DNA of 64,000 nucleotides from Persicaria tinctoria (Eukaryota > Streptophyta > Magnoliopsida > Caryophyllales > Polygonaceae), in assembly GCA_037127255.1 (NCBI GenBank), contig JBANSL010000012.1:36881115-36945114 (forward strand). Reading direction: 5' to 3'. A model generated the notes under the pieces. It was not told the DNA's origin, searched no databases, and worked only from the letters and a program-made list of their open reading frames with translations. Both the position numbers and the translations under genes were made by a program. Positions 44,901 to 57,604 of the stretch are shown in pieces. Position 1 is the first letter of the stretch, and each line of letters starts with the position of its first letter.

Positions 44901-45729
44901 TTAAATCCAAAAGATCCATGTATCTTATTTTTCCAGACTTCTGCAACTATGTTTCTATAACTTGGGTTTGTAGTCCATGCTATTTCAAAGCGAAATGGGG
45001 AACCTTTCTCAGCCTTAGTAAGACCTAGATTCATGGTGATTAGGCAATGATCCGAGAAGGTGAATTGATGATGGTGAGTTGCTAGATCTTTGAACTTGGT
45101 GAGGACATCTTGTTGAACAAGGGCCCTGTCTAACCTTTCGAAAGTATTATCCACCTTATTCCGTTTTGTTTTTTCATGTAAATGGGGAACCTATAAATGG
45201 AATTGTGTGAAGGTTGAGCTCCTGTTTTACATCCTTAAGGCGACGAAATCTACTTATAGGAGGATGAATACCACCCACCTTCTCAGTATCATTCTCGATG
45301 TCATTCAAGTCGCCCATGAATATGATAGGTAGGTTATATTTGTAGACTTTCGGGTAGAAATCTCTCCAAAATAGATTCTTCTCTTGTTCATTTGCAGGGG
45401 CATATACCATAGATAAAATTAGGGGTAGCCCATCTACAATGAGTTTTTATCATAACTATTCTGTCTATGGTTTCAAGAATGGCTTCATCAGTAATTAAAT
45501 TTTCATTTCTAATAAAGATCCAAATCCCTCCTTTGGCACCAATTGAGGGAATAAAGATCAGCTTATGAAAACCAAATTCCTTCAACTGCCAGTCCATAGG
45601 AGGGGAGGTGCTTTTTGTTTCTGTAAGAGCTAGAATGTCTAGTTTGTGTTTTAGCCTTACTTGTTTGATTTCCTGCCAAAGCATGAGTCTTTTAGATCCT
45701 CTAATATTCCAGTATCCTACTCTAATCAT
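41916..45729 (-). pseudogene. LINE ORF2: endonuclease, reverse transcriptase, RNase H
   Basis: Starts MIRVGYWNIRGSKR. The endonuclease has TETKS, GAKGGIWIF, MVYAPANEQEK, IFMGDLNDIE and SDHCLITM, in family order. The RT has MALKLDMEKAYDKFNWKFIE, REIRQGDPLAPYLFVI and catalytic FADDTLIFAE, then GMEKYMGIPI and KWKSSSLSQAGR. zf-RVT: GLATKERLNRFFNRVPSSFC. A plant-type RNase H closes it: INVDGSVRQSEECHIGIIVR, ES-LVVCKGLELTRTRGW, VECDN. Lesions by eye: frameshifts near 45400, 45165 and 43110; stops near 44310, 44158 and 42667. Not functional. Confidence 0.88.
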
Positions 45730-46487
45730 TATCTACATCTTTGGGGTTCCCTGAGAGCAGGGATTTGGAGTTGTTCCTTTTACAGTTTACCATTTTCTGT
45801 TGGTTTTCCTTAAATTGCTCCTGACCAGTACATCTGCTACAACAAGGTGTGGGGAGAAGTACCTTTGTTTTGTGTCGTATTAGTATGTTATACCTTTCAG
45901 GTTCACACTTGCTATTTCTACGTCTAATGTCAATCTCCTTAAAGGAGCTCAACCAACTAGTCACTTAACATTGTTTACATAGGTAATATTTATATTTTCC
46001 ATACCTAAGGCTATTGTTGAAAGTAATTGGTATGATGAAGTGTTGAGAATAAAATTTGGTTTGGGAATTCTCCACACAACAGAACATGCTGATGGGGAAC
46101 CACCCTAGAAGTTTAGCAGAACAAAAAAAAGGAAGGAGGTAATATATTACCTAGTCCCTTAGTCATTGAGAAACAAAGCAAATCACTAAGTAGAGACCTG
46201 AGCATCACTAACCATCATCAAGAGATGCAAAAGCATATCAGTCATGGCCATCAGAAGTACCACAAAAGACCTGAACCACAACACAACAAAAATAAAAAAA
46301 ATCTGAAGGTCCCAGTACATAATGCCAACAGTGAAATGGCAAAAGGATATGAGCATAGATTTTCCATCAGGGGAGCAAATACAAAACACATAATTTTGAG
46401 ACTTAAAATGAACAAGGCTGGTGTTATTTAGGATAGAGGGACCTTTAGAACGCTCAGAGCCATTGTTCATATTCTTCCCACTAATCA

Positions 46488-47942
46488 TCATATCTTCTTC
46501 TTCTTGGACTCCTTTGTGAGTGGGGAAGAAGTCTCAGCTTGGTCTTCATCATCTCCACACTTGCTAGAATTCGAAGGGCTCATGTTAGTTTCTTCATCTT
46601 GAGGCTTGATCACTATCCCACTCATTTTCCTAACCACAGAGTGATCAGATTTGAGTGAGAGTTGGGAGCTATCAGAATTCACTGCATTGTCAACTTCTTT
46701 TCCTCTAGCCTGGGCAGCAATGATAGCCTCTAAGGTGCCTTTAATTGGATGGTTAGAAGTTGTATTGTTGGAGCTGCTAGGTTCCATAATGGTATGAAGA
46801 ATTGAGGGGGCAATAGCAAACGGGGGAATCGAGAAGTTAGCAGTAAGTCTAGAAACATGGGCATTGTTGATCGAAACGAGATGGTTGATGAGATCAGCAG
46901 AGTAGCCAAGGGTGCTTTGGGGCAGAGAAGGGAGTCTGGCACTGGACATGGGAGTGCTTGTCAAGGGGTTCAAACCATACTCCCCAACATGGGGAATCAT
47001 GGTCTGAATAGGGGAGAAATCATGGTTTGCTTGAGGGTAAGGGACAAAGGCGGAAGGGTTGGCATGGTTCCTGGGTTCATGAGCATTCCTTTTGGGATTA
47101 ATAGGGTGGTTTGGGGCAAGCAGATCAACATTGGGCTTTTCTTCCAGGATTAGGTTGAACTTTCTAGGTCTTGGGGCATTAAGAGGGCACTCCTCGTTGG
47201 CATGGTCATAGGCACCACAACACCCGCACCCCTCTAAGAAGTCCTCATACCAGACCCGAAGTTTCACAAACTCGGTCTCATTTTTCTTGAACTGAAGGAA
47301 AGTGGTAAGCTTGGTTAAGAGAGAAACATTAACACAAGCACGGGCAAACTTGAATTTGTTCCTGAAATTTAAAGCTTGGTCGATTCTGATGAGGTTACCA
47401 ACACCTCCCTCCCTGAGCATGAAGGCGATGGCTTCAGCTGAGTAAAACTGTTGAGGGAGGCCCAGGATTCTGACCCACATGTCCGCCGAGGTAGTATCCT
47501 CCTCCATGGAATTGAAGCTATCATTCCAAGGGAACATAGCTAGGAGTGAGCCTTGCACATGGTATGGCCTGTTTCTCCACACCGTGGATCTATCTTCTTT
47601 GTTCGAGAAGCGGAAGATAAACCAATCGTTGCCAATTGTATCCATCCCCCAACTTCCCTTCAGAGACTTCCGTTCCACTTTCATCTTGCCAGCCACCCGG
47701 GACAGAGAAGGGGTCAGAGAGAGGATGAGGGTCACTGGGATTAGCCTCCACTACCGGAGCCTGGCTGATCGGAGGAGGGGGAAGGCCTTGGATATCAATA
47801 GGGAGGGATACCAAGAATGTGGTTTCAGTGGTGAAGGAAACATTGGTTTCATGCAGAGTGGTGGGGTTTTGGACGTCTCCACCAGCACCAGACTGAGTGG
47901 TGTTGATGAGCACGTTCATGAAAGAGTTGTGGGAATCCATGG
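46488..47942 (-). pseudogene. LINE ORF1 (DUF4283 domain and CCHC knuckle)
   Basis: An ATG at 47940-47942 opens MDSHNSFMNVLINTTQSGAG. A frame change near 47700 leads into the RNA-binding-like domain: RKSLKGSWGMDTIGNDWFIF, RSTVWRNRPYHVQGSLLAMF, ADMWVRILGLPQQF. Then the knuckle C-GC-C-GAYD-H-ANEE-C (CX2CX4HX4C), and a Pro/Asn-rich tail to 46488. It packages LINE RNA in active relatives. The linker before the domain is short, so some sequence is probably lost at the frameshift. The 760 bp between ORF1 and ORF2 shows no supported coding sequence. Confidence 0.8.
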
Positions 47943-48156
47943 AGAGAACAATAGGAACCAGAGAGGGATGAGATTGGAGAGGGGTGAGAAGGCACGAATT
48001 GAAGAACCAGAGATTACCATTATTTATAGTACTTGATTTCAGGTAATAGCACATCCATTTGAAACAGATGAAGCGATACTCTAGGTGATTTGTGTAATGT
48101 AGAAGCCTAGGAGAATTCAAAAAGCTAGATATAATCATACCTTGTTTCCTGGTAAT

Positions 48157-51100
48157 TACTACTAGAAAAATACAATTAGACATCTGTTGTGAACAGTTGT
48201 CTTTCAAAAAAAATCTCAATCTCTTTGTGCGTGCAGTAAAAGATCAACTATTTCACATCGGTTTTAAGTCGATGTTTTTTCTTGGTTAAAACGTCTATTT
48301 TATTTTGAATATAGATATAAATCAGCCCCTCAAATTTATTTTTGACATGTTCATTTATTTTTAAAGCCTCATTATTTTTCATTTATAAGCTTTTGAAGAT
48401 GTCCACACCAAGCCTAAATTTTACATTTACATCACTATTTTTAAAATAATCAATGTATTAAAACAAAATAGACATATTTTTTATTATATTGATTTCGTGT
48501 ATAATAATTTCATATATATAATTTTTGATCTTTTATTGTTTTAAAATAATCTATCGCATGAAATATGTACATAACTAATGTATTAGTATAATATGGGCAT
48601 CATTTTAGATTTTTATACAGATGTTGTTGTTAGCAATATATATCAATTTATATTAACGTGGTGATGTAAAAATATATATTACACGTTGATTTAGATTATG
48701 TATACGATGTCTATAATGATTCTAGCATCCGCTTTTATGTAATGATTCAATGTTTTTTTTGTTTTATTTTGCTCGATATAAAATAAAATTTTGCAAATGA
48801 TGGGTACTTTAATGAAATATACATTAAGATAAATGTGAAATCAACATTTACAAATATTTTACAAATTGATAAGTACTTGAAAGATACCAAGTTTGGCTTC
48901 AATATCTCTACGACTTCAAAAGAATTGTCTTTGGAATCAGGTCCCCTGAGCAGAATAGCACATCATCTTTGAGGCATTAATTAGCACTATAGTTCGCCTT
49001 CAGGCCACCCGAAATGCAAGCTGAAGCTCTATACTTAACGATTTTGTTCGTGATGTTGTCAAGTTATAATGAAGAATCGTAGAATTTAAGTAAAATCTGC
49101 CAGAATTACAGAGCATGTCAGCGAGCAATATCCAAAAAAAAAAAGGACTTGAATATGAAAATGAATGCTAGCACACTGCACACCTTGGAATCGTTTGTGT
49201 ATGGAATTATGATCCCGGGCTGTTGTACACTGCCATGAGCAACAATGCTGATTGTGAAGATCCATGGAAGGAAGAAAGAGACACTTCTTGAACCTGGACC
49301 GGTGTTTTCAGCTGCTTGGACGACAAAAATCCTGACCATAGCAGACGGTAAAGCCATATGTAAACGTCATCTTGAGCTGCTTGGAAAAAAAATAACTATA
49401 GTAAAACGCATCTTCTAATATTCATCCGGCAGATAAAATGCATAATACAAACACCGGATTTTCACATTAAATTTGAAGGTTTTTCCTCATCCCAATTCAA
49501 ATAACAAAGAGAGAAAATGGTATCAATAGAAAGTGGACGAACCAAATGTACCCGATCTATCGCTGCAACCACATCAGCAGCTAAGCCTCCAAAACTCTTA
49601 TACAACGCCTTGTAGACAACAACACTGTAAAATTGTAACTTTAGCAATTCTATACAATGATATAGAACAAGTTTATCAATTTGAAGTGTAGAATCACTAT
49701 AACTGAGCATCATGGGCTTTAGATAATACTAACAAAAGAAAGTTGTATAGATGTAGGTAATCTCTTCGCCCAATATTTTAAATGCAAGCAAGATTCAATA
49801 TTGAAGATGTGTAGAAAGATTGTGAGGCCTACATCTAGTGTGAATGTAAGCTTTTGAGTGGTCTGATTCTAGTAAATCTCAAATCAAATTTGCATTCTTA
49901 GTCAAATATATCAAACTTTCAGCCCATGTGCATAGAATAATCAATTAATGACTAAAAGAAGAATGAAGTAACTCACTATAAGCATTATTCTATATGTATG
50001 AATATTTTGTTTAGGTATATTTGCTTTACAGGAAATCAGCTTGGACTTAGAGCAACCTGTATTTCCAAGAGCAAGTTCAGGTATGGATATGACAATGGTA
50101 AGAATGGAAGCAGTATATCATAGTATTGTTTGGAAACTTACATGATTCAGATGTGGAACCTGTCCGACAGTAAAATATGGGGATCCATATAAAAGAGTCA
50201 AAAAAGAAATCTAATCCAAACATAGATAAAGATCAGAAAACTATGAGTAGATTAGGAACCAATCATCTAACAACAATGTTGGATCGATGATAAACAAAAT
50301 GAATAGCATTCTAGTAAAGTAGACTTCCATTTAAAACACACACATTACAATTCAAATATCCCCTTCTTGGTAAACAAAAAGATTTCATTTTTTTCCATTC
50401 CCCTTCTTGGTTTCAGCTAAGAGGCCTACCTGAACCAAATTGCAAAGTTTCATTCATATTCTCAATTATTCATTGCCTCTCACCAAGCATTTAAAACACA
50501 CACATTACAATTCAAATATCCACATTTGTAATACACATTCAAATATCCACATTTAAAACACACACATCTAGTAGTGAGGGGGTTCACCTCCTCATATATT
50601 TTGTGGTACTTTTTGTCCTACCCACTACCAGAAAAATGCTTATCTTCTTAAAGCTAAGAAATAGGGGGAAAAAGATAATGGGATAGATTACCCTATAAAA
50701 TAAGTATTTATTCTTGAAATACAGGATAATAGACTCAATTAATTAACAATATAATAAAGTAGTTTAATTATTAATATTCAAAGTTCATATTTTACATGTT
50801 TCACAGTTCCAGGCTTCTAGCTTCCAACCAGAAAGCTTTTAGCTCCTATCAGCACAAGGCTCTATTTGTTTGGCAGGATCAAACCCATTTGTTTTTCTGA
50901 AATGTGCTAAACATGAAACTGTACTGCAACAGAAAACTTATCATCATCCAACAATAACAAATAAACATACAATTTTTCTGGGAATATCAAGAGTTATTCC
51001 ACCACCATCCTTGACCAACCACAATTCATCACGGAGTCTTTATCCAACTATATAGAACCCGAATGTAATACTGAAACAATGAAATTCAAGGATGACATTC

Positions 51101-52890
51101 ATTTAAACATTCAAACTATACCATACCTTGTATGTTTCTTCAAAACAGGTAGATATCTCAGCTTCTCTAAGGTCTCCCCCCAAGATACAATCAACATGAG
51201 AACCTGGCAAAAACGATTGAAATACCGTGATATACTAATAACTAACACAAAATGATCGATAAGAACTTGTTGGTATGATTTTAAAGTGTTATTTAATGAA
51301 GTGAAAATGGTTTTGAGAATAAAAAAACAAGTAGTTCGGAAGACGCCGAGAACTCATATTTTTCTGATATTTGGTTCCAAGTCAAAACTAACATAAACCT
51401 AACAATCCTATTTATAAGAGAAACATCTCAAAATCTGATCCTAGGAATGTGCTAATTGCTAATAATGTCATGCATTTGAGAGAAGATAAAATCATTACCA
51501 AACCAGCCTTTGTTGAGAAGAGAGCTTCATATTGCAGACCATCAGGCCACCTAAAGAATAACTAGGAAAACCTGACACATGCAAAGAAAATTGAACATCA
51601 GGTGCGTGCAATGTGCACTAAATGAAGGTGGTTATTAAATTCAAAAAATCACTATATCAACCTAAAACTTAACCATTAAGGCAATTCAATCCTTAGATAT
51701 CTATGCCACTTCAATCTTTATGATTTAACACTTAATTTTAAGGATGGGTTTGTGTAATGTGCATTAAATCAAGGTGGTTTTGATTAGTTTACCCTAATAA
51801 AAGAACATTTAGAAGATCAATAAGGGATCCATAGGAGCTAAGGTGACCTCGATCACTTGATCATGAAAGAGGCGGAATTCGAATCAGCCAACCTTGTGTT
51901 CATTCTAGAATTACAAACATAGTAGAATAGACAGTCAAGAATTGAGATTAAGAATACTGAAAGAAGAGAAGTTACCTTATAGATGAAAGCACAAAACTTG
52001 ATGACCTTCGTCTTCGTGAGAGGTAACACAAGAGGTACAAAGGATGCCATTGTTGCAATCTGTGCAATACAAATTGCAAATCTTTCTCAACATCGGACTT
52101 CGTTTGGACCTGGCTAGGGTTTACTCTTCTACGACCACTAAAGAAGACGACGAAAACAACCATCGGACTCCGGACCTGGCTAGGGTTTCAACTGGATGCA
52201 AGATTTCAAATTGACGTTGCTGAAAGTGGTAAGGAAGAAGCGGAGGGAGAAACCCTCTAAAATCTAGAGGGAAAGTGAGGGATTTCGAGGGCGGGGCAAT
52301 GGAGGATTGGTTTTGAGATCTGGAGAGAGGAAGAGGAAGGATGGAGGCGGTGACTGGGGGAAGAGGATGTAGCAGAGAAGAGATGAGGAGGTGGAGGAAG
52401 AATGATGGAGCCGTGGAGCGGGGGAAGGTCGCTGACGGAGCTGGAAGAAAGTGGAGACTGGAAGGAGGTGGTTGAGTCGGAAGATCCTCAAGATCGGGTC
52501 TAACTTCTAAGTGAATGTGTGCAGAGAGATGAAAGTTTTCTAAGTGTTAATAATTTTTTTCCCCAAATTTTGAAAGCCCTCAAATTTGTTTTCTTAGAGG
52601 GAGATGAAAATTTTAAGTGTTGTCATTTTTCCCCAAATTTTGAAATCCCTCCAATTTTTTCCTTTATGTTTCAATCCCGCTTATTTTTACTTAGAAATTT
52701 TAAACCCGCGCGTGTTTTACTTTTTTTTTTGATAACAAACAATTTCACATTTGTCAGAAAATTTGATAGTTGTCTAAATACTTTTCAACATCATAAAAAA
52801 AATTATTGAAATAATAGATGAATTTAACATCTGTTGTTTTCTTGACAGACTTAAATCACTTGATGTCTAATTGCAGTATTCTGTGCTTTT
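48157..52890. mobile_element. Possible second CACTA-like element, eroded
   Basis: The left end TACTACTAGAAAAATACAAT-TAGACATC resembles CACTAGTAGAAAAA-type termini with the first C changed. Inverted sequence ACTTGATGTCTAATTGCAG-TATTCTG lies at about 52858-52882 (shared inverse core CAATTAGACATC), and both sides carry CATCTGTTG/ACAGATG subterminal words. The right terminus beyond the core is degraded. Inside: AT-rich sequence; another CACTACCAGAAAAATGC terminus-like word at 50625 without a visible partner; and a purine/pyrimidine-biased gene-like piece at 52190-52520. No transposase. Confidence 0.4.
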
Positions 52891-53875
52891 GTTCTTGGGG
52901 CTTCCCCCATCCATGTCCAGATTCACCCTCTTTTTACTCTGCTTCACTCTTGGATGTTGCAATCGAAGCCTCTTCTCTATACTTGCAGTTGATATTGTTG
53001 GTGCCGAGGAGGTGAAGATGAGAAAGTTGAAGGGATCCCCTTCAACTGCCCAGCCTACACGTACCAATCCTTCCATCTGCATGCTCATCATTAATGCTTA
53101 ACCAAGGATTAGTAACAATAATAATATAGCTAATAGGGTAAATTTGTGTAGATTTTTGATGATTAAGGGTTAAGTAATCATATTTGAGTAGTAAATTTTC
53201 GATAATTGTAAAAAACCCAAAGGATTTTCTACTAGTTGTGTAGCCGGTATTTTCCTGTTTCCAACAAAAGCTTTGGGGGGTATTTGTGAGTTGCAAAGTA
53301 ATCTTTCCACTGCCACGGAACTGACAGTTGAGATAGTTGGGTGTTATTTTGGGGTAGTAACTCCATACTTGCTGGGTTTGGTAGAGATTTAATCTTCCAT
53401 TGTATTTTTTTGTGGGTGATGGGTTGGAGGAATTGAGGCTTGCATGTAAGGTTAGGCTTGGGAACTTACCAGATGCAAATGCCAGAACCAAAAGATTAAA
53501 GTAAGAGGATCAATCAACACAATCCCTAGACACCCCAGCCCACCCAGGACCAAGCAGCACTCACACAGAAAACCTTGCCGGAGAACCTCGCCGGAAAACT
53601 CTCTTTTTCTTAACACATCTTCCTGGCTCAAGTAGTATTTTTCAACTAAAGGGATTTTGGGATCAAACTACTTCACCACTAGAAATTCCTCATGTCAAAA
53701 AACAAAACGATATCTTCAACAAAGGAAGTTGGCATGAATGTGTTTGCCTCCTTGCAACGATAGGATGGAGTATTTGGTACTTCAAAAACAAAACGATATC
53801 TTCAATAATATCAAACTAACAATATTGTCACAACTTATGAGAGAGTGCAGAAAACCACTGCGAGGACAACCTTGA
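52891..53875. other. Intergenic DNA, weakly gene-like, unassigned
   Basis: Frames at 52871-53101 and 53042-53491 are short, and I recognise nothing in them. CCGGAGAACCTCGCCGGAAA near 53578 looks like a 5' UTR-type sequence of plant genes but leads to no ORF. ACGATATCTTCAA occurs twice (53707, 53788), a small local repeat. Confidence 0.35.
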
Positions 53876-53999
53876 GTAGAGGTGGCAATTGGGTTATTTG
53901 GGTCAGGTTCGGGTATACCCATTTGGGCTCAGTACGTCATATGTCGGGTATACTTTATGTTCGACCGGGTTCATATCGAGCAATATAAGTTTTCATACA
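53876..53999. mobile_element. hAT-like terminal fragment
   Basis: TAGAGGTGGCAATTGGG, followed by TTGGGTCAGGTTCGGGTATA and repeated TCGGGTAT/GACCGGGTT words, is the usual subterminal composition of a widespread plant hAT group. Only one end is visible; it stops in the Copia LTR remnant. Confidence 0.4.
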
Positions 54000-54283
54000 G
54001 TGTGCTCAATGCAGCTCACTATGTCAAAAGATGGGACGAATAAACATTTGAAGAAGGAGGTAATCAAGATTGAAAGTGAGAGAATCTTGGAGCTCTCATT
54101 ACTCTGCAACTCAATCGAAAGAGGTTCAACAAACGGACTTGAAGCTCTCAAGGTTGTTACACATGAGCTCTAAGTATTTATGGACTCAAGAGCTAAACTT
54201 TCTTCTAATAACATTTGTGTTACCAATTTTATTCTATTTACATAAATAGTCCTACCAGTTCACATCTCTCCCCCCTCCCCCTC
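54000..54283 (-). mobile_element. Copia 3' LTR remnant and polypurine tract
   Basis: On the minus strand, a G/A tract GGAGGGGGAGGGGGGAGAGA (54264-54283) is followed by TGTGAACTGGTAGGAC, a plausible LTR start. The LTR continues with a CCATAAATACTTAG TATA-like site (about 54173-54186) to about 54000, where it is cut. It is in the right position and orientation to be the 3' LTR of the pol fragment at 55047-56750. No ORF. Confidence 0.5.
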
Positions 54284-54289
54284 CTAAAC

Positions 54290-55043
54290 CAGTGGCGGCC
54301 GCAAGATTTGCTATGGGGGGGGGGGGGGGGTGGAATTTTTGGTCGGAATTTTTTTTCTCGGTATATATAATAAAGAATTTTTTTAAAATATATTGAAAAT
54401 AAACCATAAATTAAGGTATAAATATGATATTTTATTATAAAAATTCATACAATAATTTAATAATATATATATATATGTGTGTGTGTGTGTAGCAGGATCA
54501 AGATTTTTTTTTAATATTGAAAGAAAATTATAATTTTTTTAAAGATTTTGTCATTGGTAAATGAAAAAAAATGATAGGATTGAAAAGTGTGACAAAAAAA
54601 AGCTCATAAATTGTGGTTTAAATATGACATTGATAGTAAAAAAATTTCATTGAAGTAAAAATTAAAAATATATGGGTAAAATAATGAATAATCTTATGAA
54701 AATATTAAAAGAAAAATATAACCAAAAATGAAAAATTAGAAGAATTATTTAAAATATATGGGTAACATAATGAATAATCTTATGAAAATATTAATTGAAA
54801 AATATAACCAAAAAAGGTAAAAAATAAAAAGTAGTGCAAAAAGGTAAGTAGTGCGATTTGAACTCATGAACTCTTGCTTACCTTATATTTCATTCAATTC
54901 CTTTACCAACTAAGCTAGAAAATCTATTTGTTCTCTTTCACATTTTTTTACCTAATTTTTTTATTTTTTTTTAAAATACTACGAAACTCCGTCGCCGGAT
55001 GGGAGTGGGTTGGGCGGCCGCCGCCCCCCTTTGGCCGCCCTTG
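54290..55043. mobile_element. Non-autonomous hAT-like insertion with tRNA-like stretch
   Basis: The ends CAGTGGCGGCCGC and (reverse complement) CAAGGGCGGCCAA are inverted and G-rich, with G runs just inside. It separates the Copia polypurine tract from its RNase H, so it is an insertion. Flanks CCTAAAC and CCCTCAAC are partly alike. At 54845-54925 the minus strand has A-box-like TAGCTTAGTTGG and B-box-like GAGTTCAAATCGC, possibly a nested SINE head. The rest is AT-rich with a duplicated AATATATGGGTAA-CATAATGAATAATC word (about 54665 and 54755). Confidence 0.5.
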
Positions 55044-55046
55044 CCC

Positions 55047-56750
55047 TCAACACACACAAGTCAGACTTGATGATGAATCAACAAGGCCAAACTTGAGCAT
55101 GAAGAAATTATATTGGGCTTCACGAAGATGTTTGGTCAGTGGATCAGCTAGCTGCACTTGTGATCGAACATATGCTGTTGAGATAACTCCTTCTGTGACC
55201 TTCTCCATCACATAGTGGCAATCTATGTGGAGGTGCTTGGTTCTCTCATGGAACACCGGATTAGCACTTGAGTGTTGTCATGCTTGTTGTAACCATACAG
55301 AGTGATATATGGACAATGGAACTTGTACAAATAGTTCACTAAGTAAATTAGACAACCAAACCACATCACTTGTAATTGCTGACATACTTTGATGTTCTGA
55401 CTCTGATGAGGACTTTGAGACTGTCTTTTGTTTCTTTGTTTTACAAGCCACCCCTTAGTCTCTTATGAATGTGCGATACCCACTCAGAGAACGAGCAGAG
55501 AACTTGTAGGCTCCCTAATCTGTATTACTATAGTTATTAAGGATAAGTTGAGAATTTAGATAGTCAAACAAGCCAATATTCACCGTGTCTCTGAGATATC
55601 ACATCACATGTAAAGCTGCCTTCATATGGGGCTCCTGGGGACAACCCAAGAATTGACTACGATGTTGAACTACATACGAGAGATCAGGTCCCGTTATGTT
55701 TAAGTATAGCAATCTTCCCACCATCTTCTTGCAAACCTCATGATCCTCTAATTCTTTGGCTTCATCAGTTGATAAATTCAGTCCCTTTGAAAGTGGAAAT
55801 GGAGCCACTTTGCAATCACTCATCTGCATATCCTTGAGTATATCCAAGATATACCTTCTATGGCTCAAAATAGTTCATTTATCTAATTTCTCTACCTTAA
55901 TTCCAAGAAAGAATCTCACTTTCTCGAGATCGTTGATTGTGAATGCAATATGTAAGCTCTCCTTTGTTTGCTGAATCATATCCATACCATTCCTTGTTAA
56001 TAAAAGATCATCTACATAGACTAAAGCTATGGCAATTTTCTCTTCTATTTTCTGAACAAACAGAGAATAATACTGCTTACACTGATAATAACCCATCTTT
56101 ATTAAATATGAACTTAGTTAAATGTTCTATTGTCTCGAGGCTTGCTTCAAGCCATACAAAGACCTTTGCAACTTGCAAAGGTAACCTGGATTTGCCCTAA
56201 CATATCCCTGTGGAGGAGTCATGTAGACTCCCTCCTCTATAAAGCCATGTACAAATGCATTGTTAATGTCCAACTGACGCACCTTCTCTCTCTCAACTAT
56301 GGAATATGCATGCAAAACACTAACCAGCGCCAGTTTTGCAACTCGATAGAATGTTGTCTTGTAGTCCTTATCTTTGATTTATGTGTATCCCTTTGCCACT
56401 AACCTTGCTTTATACGTATATGCACTTCCATCAGGTTTGTACTTTACTTTATACACCCATTTTGACCCCACTACCCTTTTCCCTTCAGGCAACTTAGTGA
56501 GAATCAATGCTTCAATCTCCTTGTGCAGTATCTCCTCCCATCAATCATGACCTCTTGCTTGTGCATAATGTGTTGTCTTTGGCACCGTACAAGCATCGAA
56601 CAATGCAGTTTGTATTCTTCAAAATAATGGGTCACATTCAACAATTGTTCTGCAAGGAGGGAAAGGGATGTGGAATTACTTGGCTTAGGCTTAACTCCAT
56701 ACACAAAATCTTGGAGTTTTGAAGGATGATTTTAAGGCTTGTCAGATCTT
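55047..56750 (-). pseudogene. Copia pol remnant (RT and RNase H)
   Basis: Minus-strand pieces in family order: KLPEGKRVVGSKWVYKVKYK (about 56430-56490); RQLDINNAFVHGFIEEGVYM with PPQGY and SLYGLKQASRQ (56127-56315); catalytic IALVYVDDLLLTRN (about 56000-56040); FFLGIKVEK; RRYILDILKDMQM and GRLLYLNITGPDLSYVV (55599-55868); and the RNase H end VFHERTKHLHIDCHYVMEK with QLADPLTKHL (55047-55256). Stops and frame changes separate them, and 55260-55590 is strongly degraded. Upstream gag, protease and integrase are missing. Confidence 0.88.
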
Positions 56751-57604
56751 CTACAACAAGTTTGAGGTGAAGTACTGTGTTCAGCTAAATCAGTAGAGCT
56801 ATGGGATGAATTTGGGTTTTGTGTTTGGCTATCTTATGGAACATCGTGATTTTGTGGACTTTGAGAAAAGGTTGCAAGTTGGTTAATTTTGGGGAGTTGG
56901 GCTATTTTGTGGAGCTGGGATTTGTGGTTATGATTAAGTAGAAGTAGAAGGAAACCAACTCACAAAAAAACAATTAGCATCGGCTTTTTTCCATGGAAAA
57001 AAGCCCATCTGCGGTGTCAAAAGCTAAGTAGCTACGGCTTTAGCCATAGGAAAAGAGGGGTGTCCGACTTTTTTCCATAGGAAAGAGGGGGGGCCAAGTG
57101 GTGGGTGGCAAACAGATGATAACGACAACCAACCATGGCTAGCCACGACAAAGCGAGGTCAACTTGCCGTAGCCAAATAATTGATGGAAAATTTTAAAAA
57201 AAAACTTACTTTTTAGCGTGGATTGTTTAGGACTAGGCTAAAAAGTCCTTTATATTTAAAAATAAATAAATATGCAGCTATATTCACACCGTTGCAAATT
57301 GTAGTAAAGTTAGCCACAAAGCCCTATCAATCGTGGCAATAATCGAGTCAATGCACGACAAATCAATGCCGTTGCTACCACCTGTGGCATTTTTTTGTAA
57401 TGTCATCCTCATCTTCAGCTAGGTTGACAAAAGGCAATGAATGTGTGACCCTTACTAACTTGTCTTCATTCCCTCTGAGAGGGAAACAATCCTCTTTGCA
57501 ATCCGAAAATGGTGGGAATGCTCTGCAATCTAACAAGCAGCATGGGTTTGAGAAGCAATAAAGCTCAGGGAATGGTAGCAAGAAAGAGTACATATATCAA
57601 CCTA
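56751..57604. other. Intergenic DNA, nothing firmly recognised
   Basis: Contains CGGCTTTTTTCCATGG-AAAAAAGCC (about 56980-57005), a hairpin-forming inverted repeat, and a related CTTTTTTCCATAGGAAAGAGG downstream. This is MITE-like, but I could not define two ends. No ORF supported. Confidence 0.35.

Larger units (their letters stand above)
41664..48156 (-). mobile_element. L1-type LINE, nearly full length, inactive
   Basis: Minus-strand element with ORF1 (DUF4283/zinc knuckle), ORF2 (endonuclease, RT, zf-RVT, RNase H) and an interrupted poly-A tail (plus-strand T run 41664-41682). Its 3' end reads ATGTTTGCCTACTGTATAAA before the A run. The same phrase ends the LINE fragment at 60355-60379, so the two are one family. 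About 6.5 kb, close to a full plant L1. The 5' end is placed only approximately, and no target duplication was found. Confidence 0.85.

Noticed and set aside
50625..50645. CACTACCAGAAAAATGC as the end of another CACTA element.
   Set aside because: No inverted partner or target duplication was found nearby, so it is only mentioned inside the larger uncertain element.
52264..53101. Pro/Ser-rich frames as a host gene.
   Set aside because: They are short, overlapping on both strands, without splice structure or family motifs, and lie within a likely eroded transposon.
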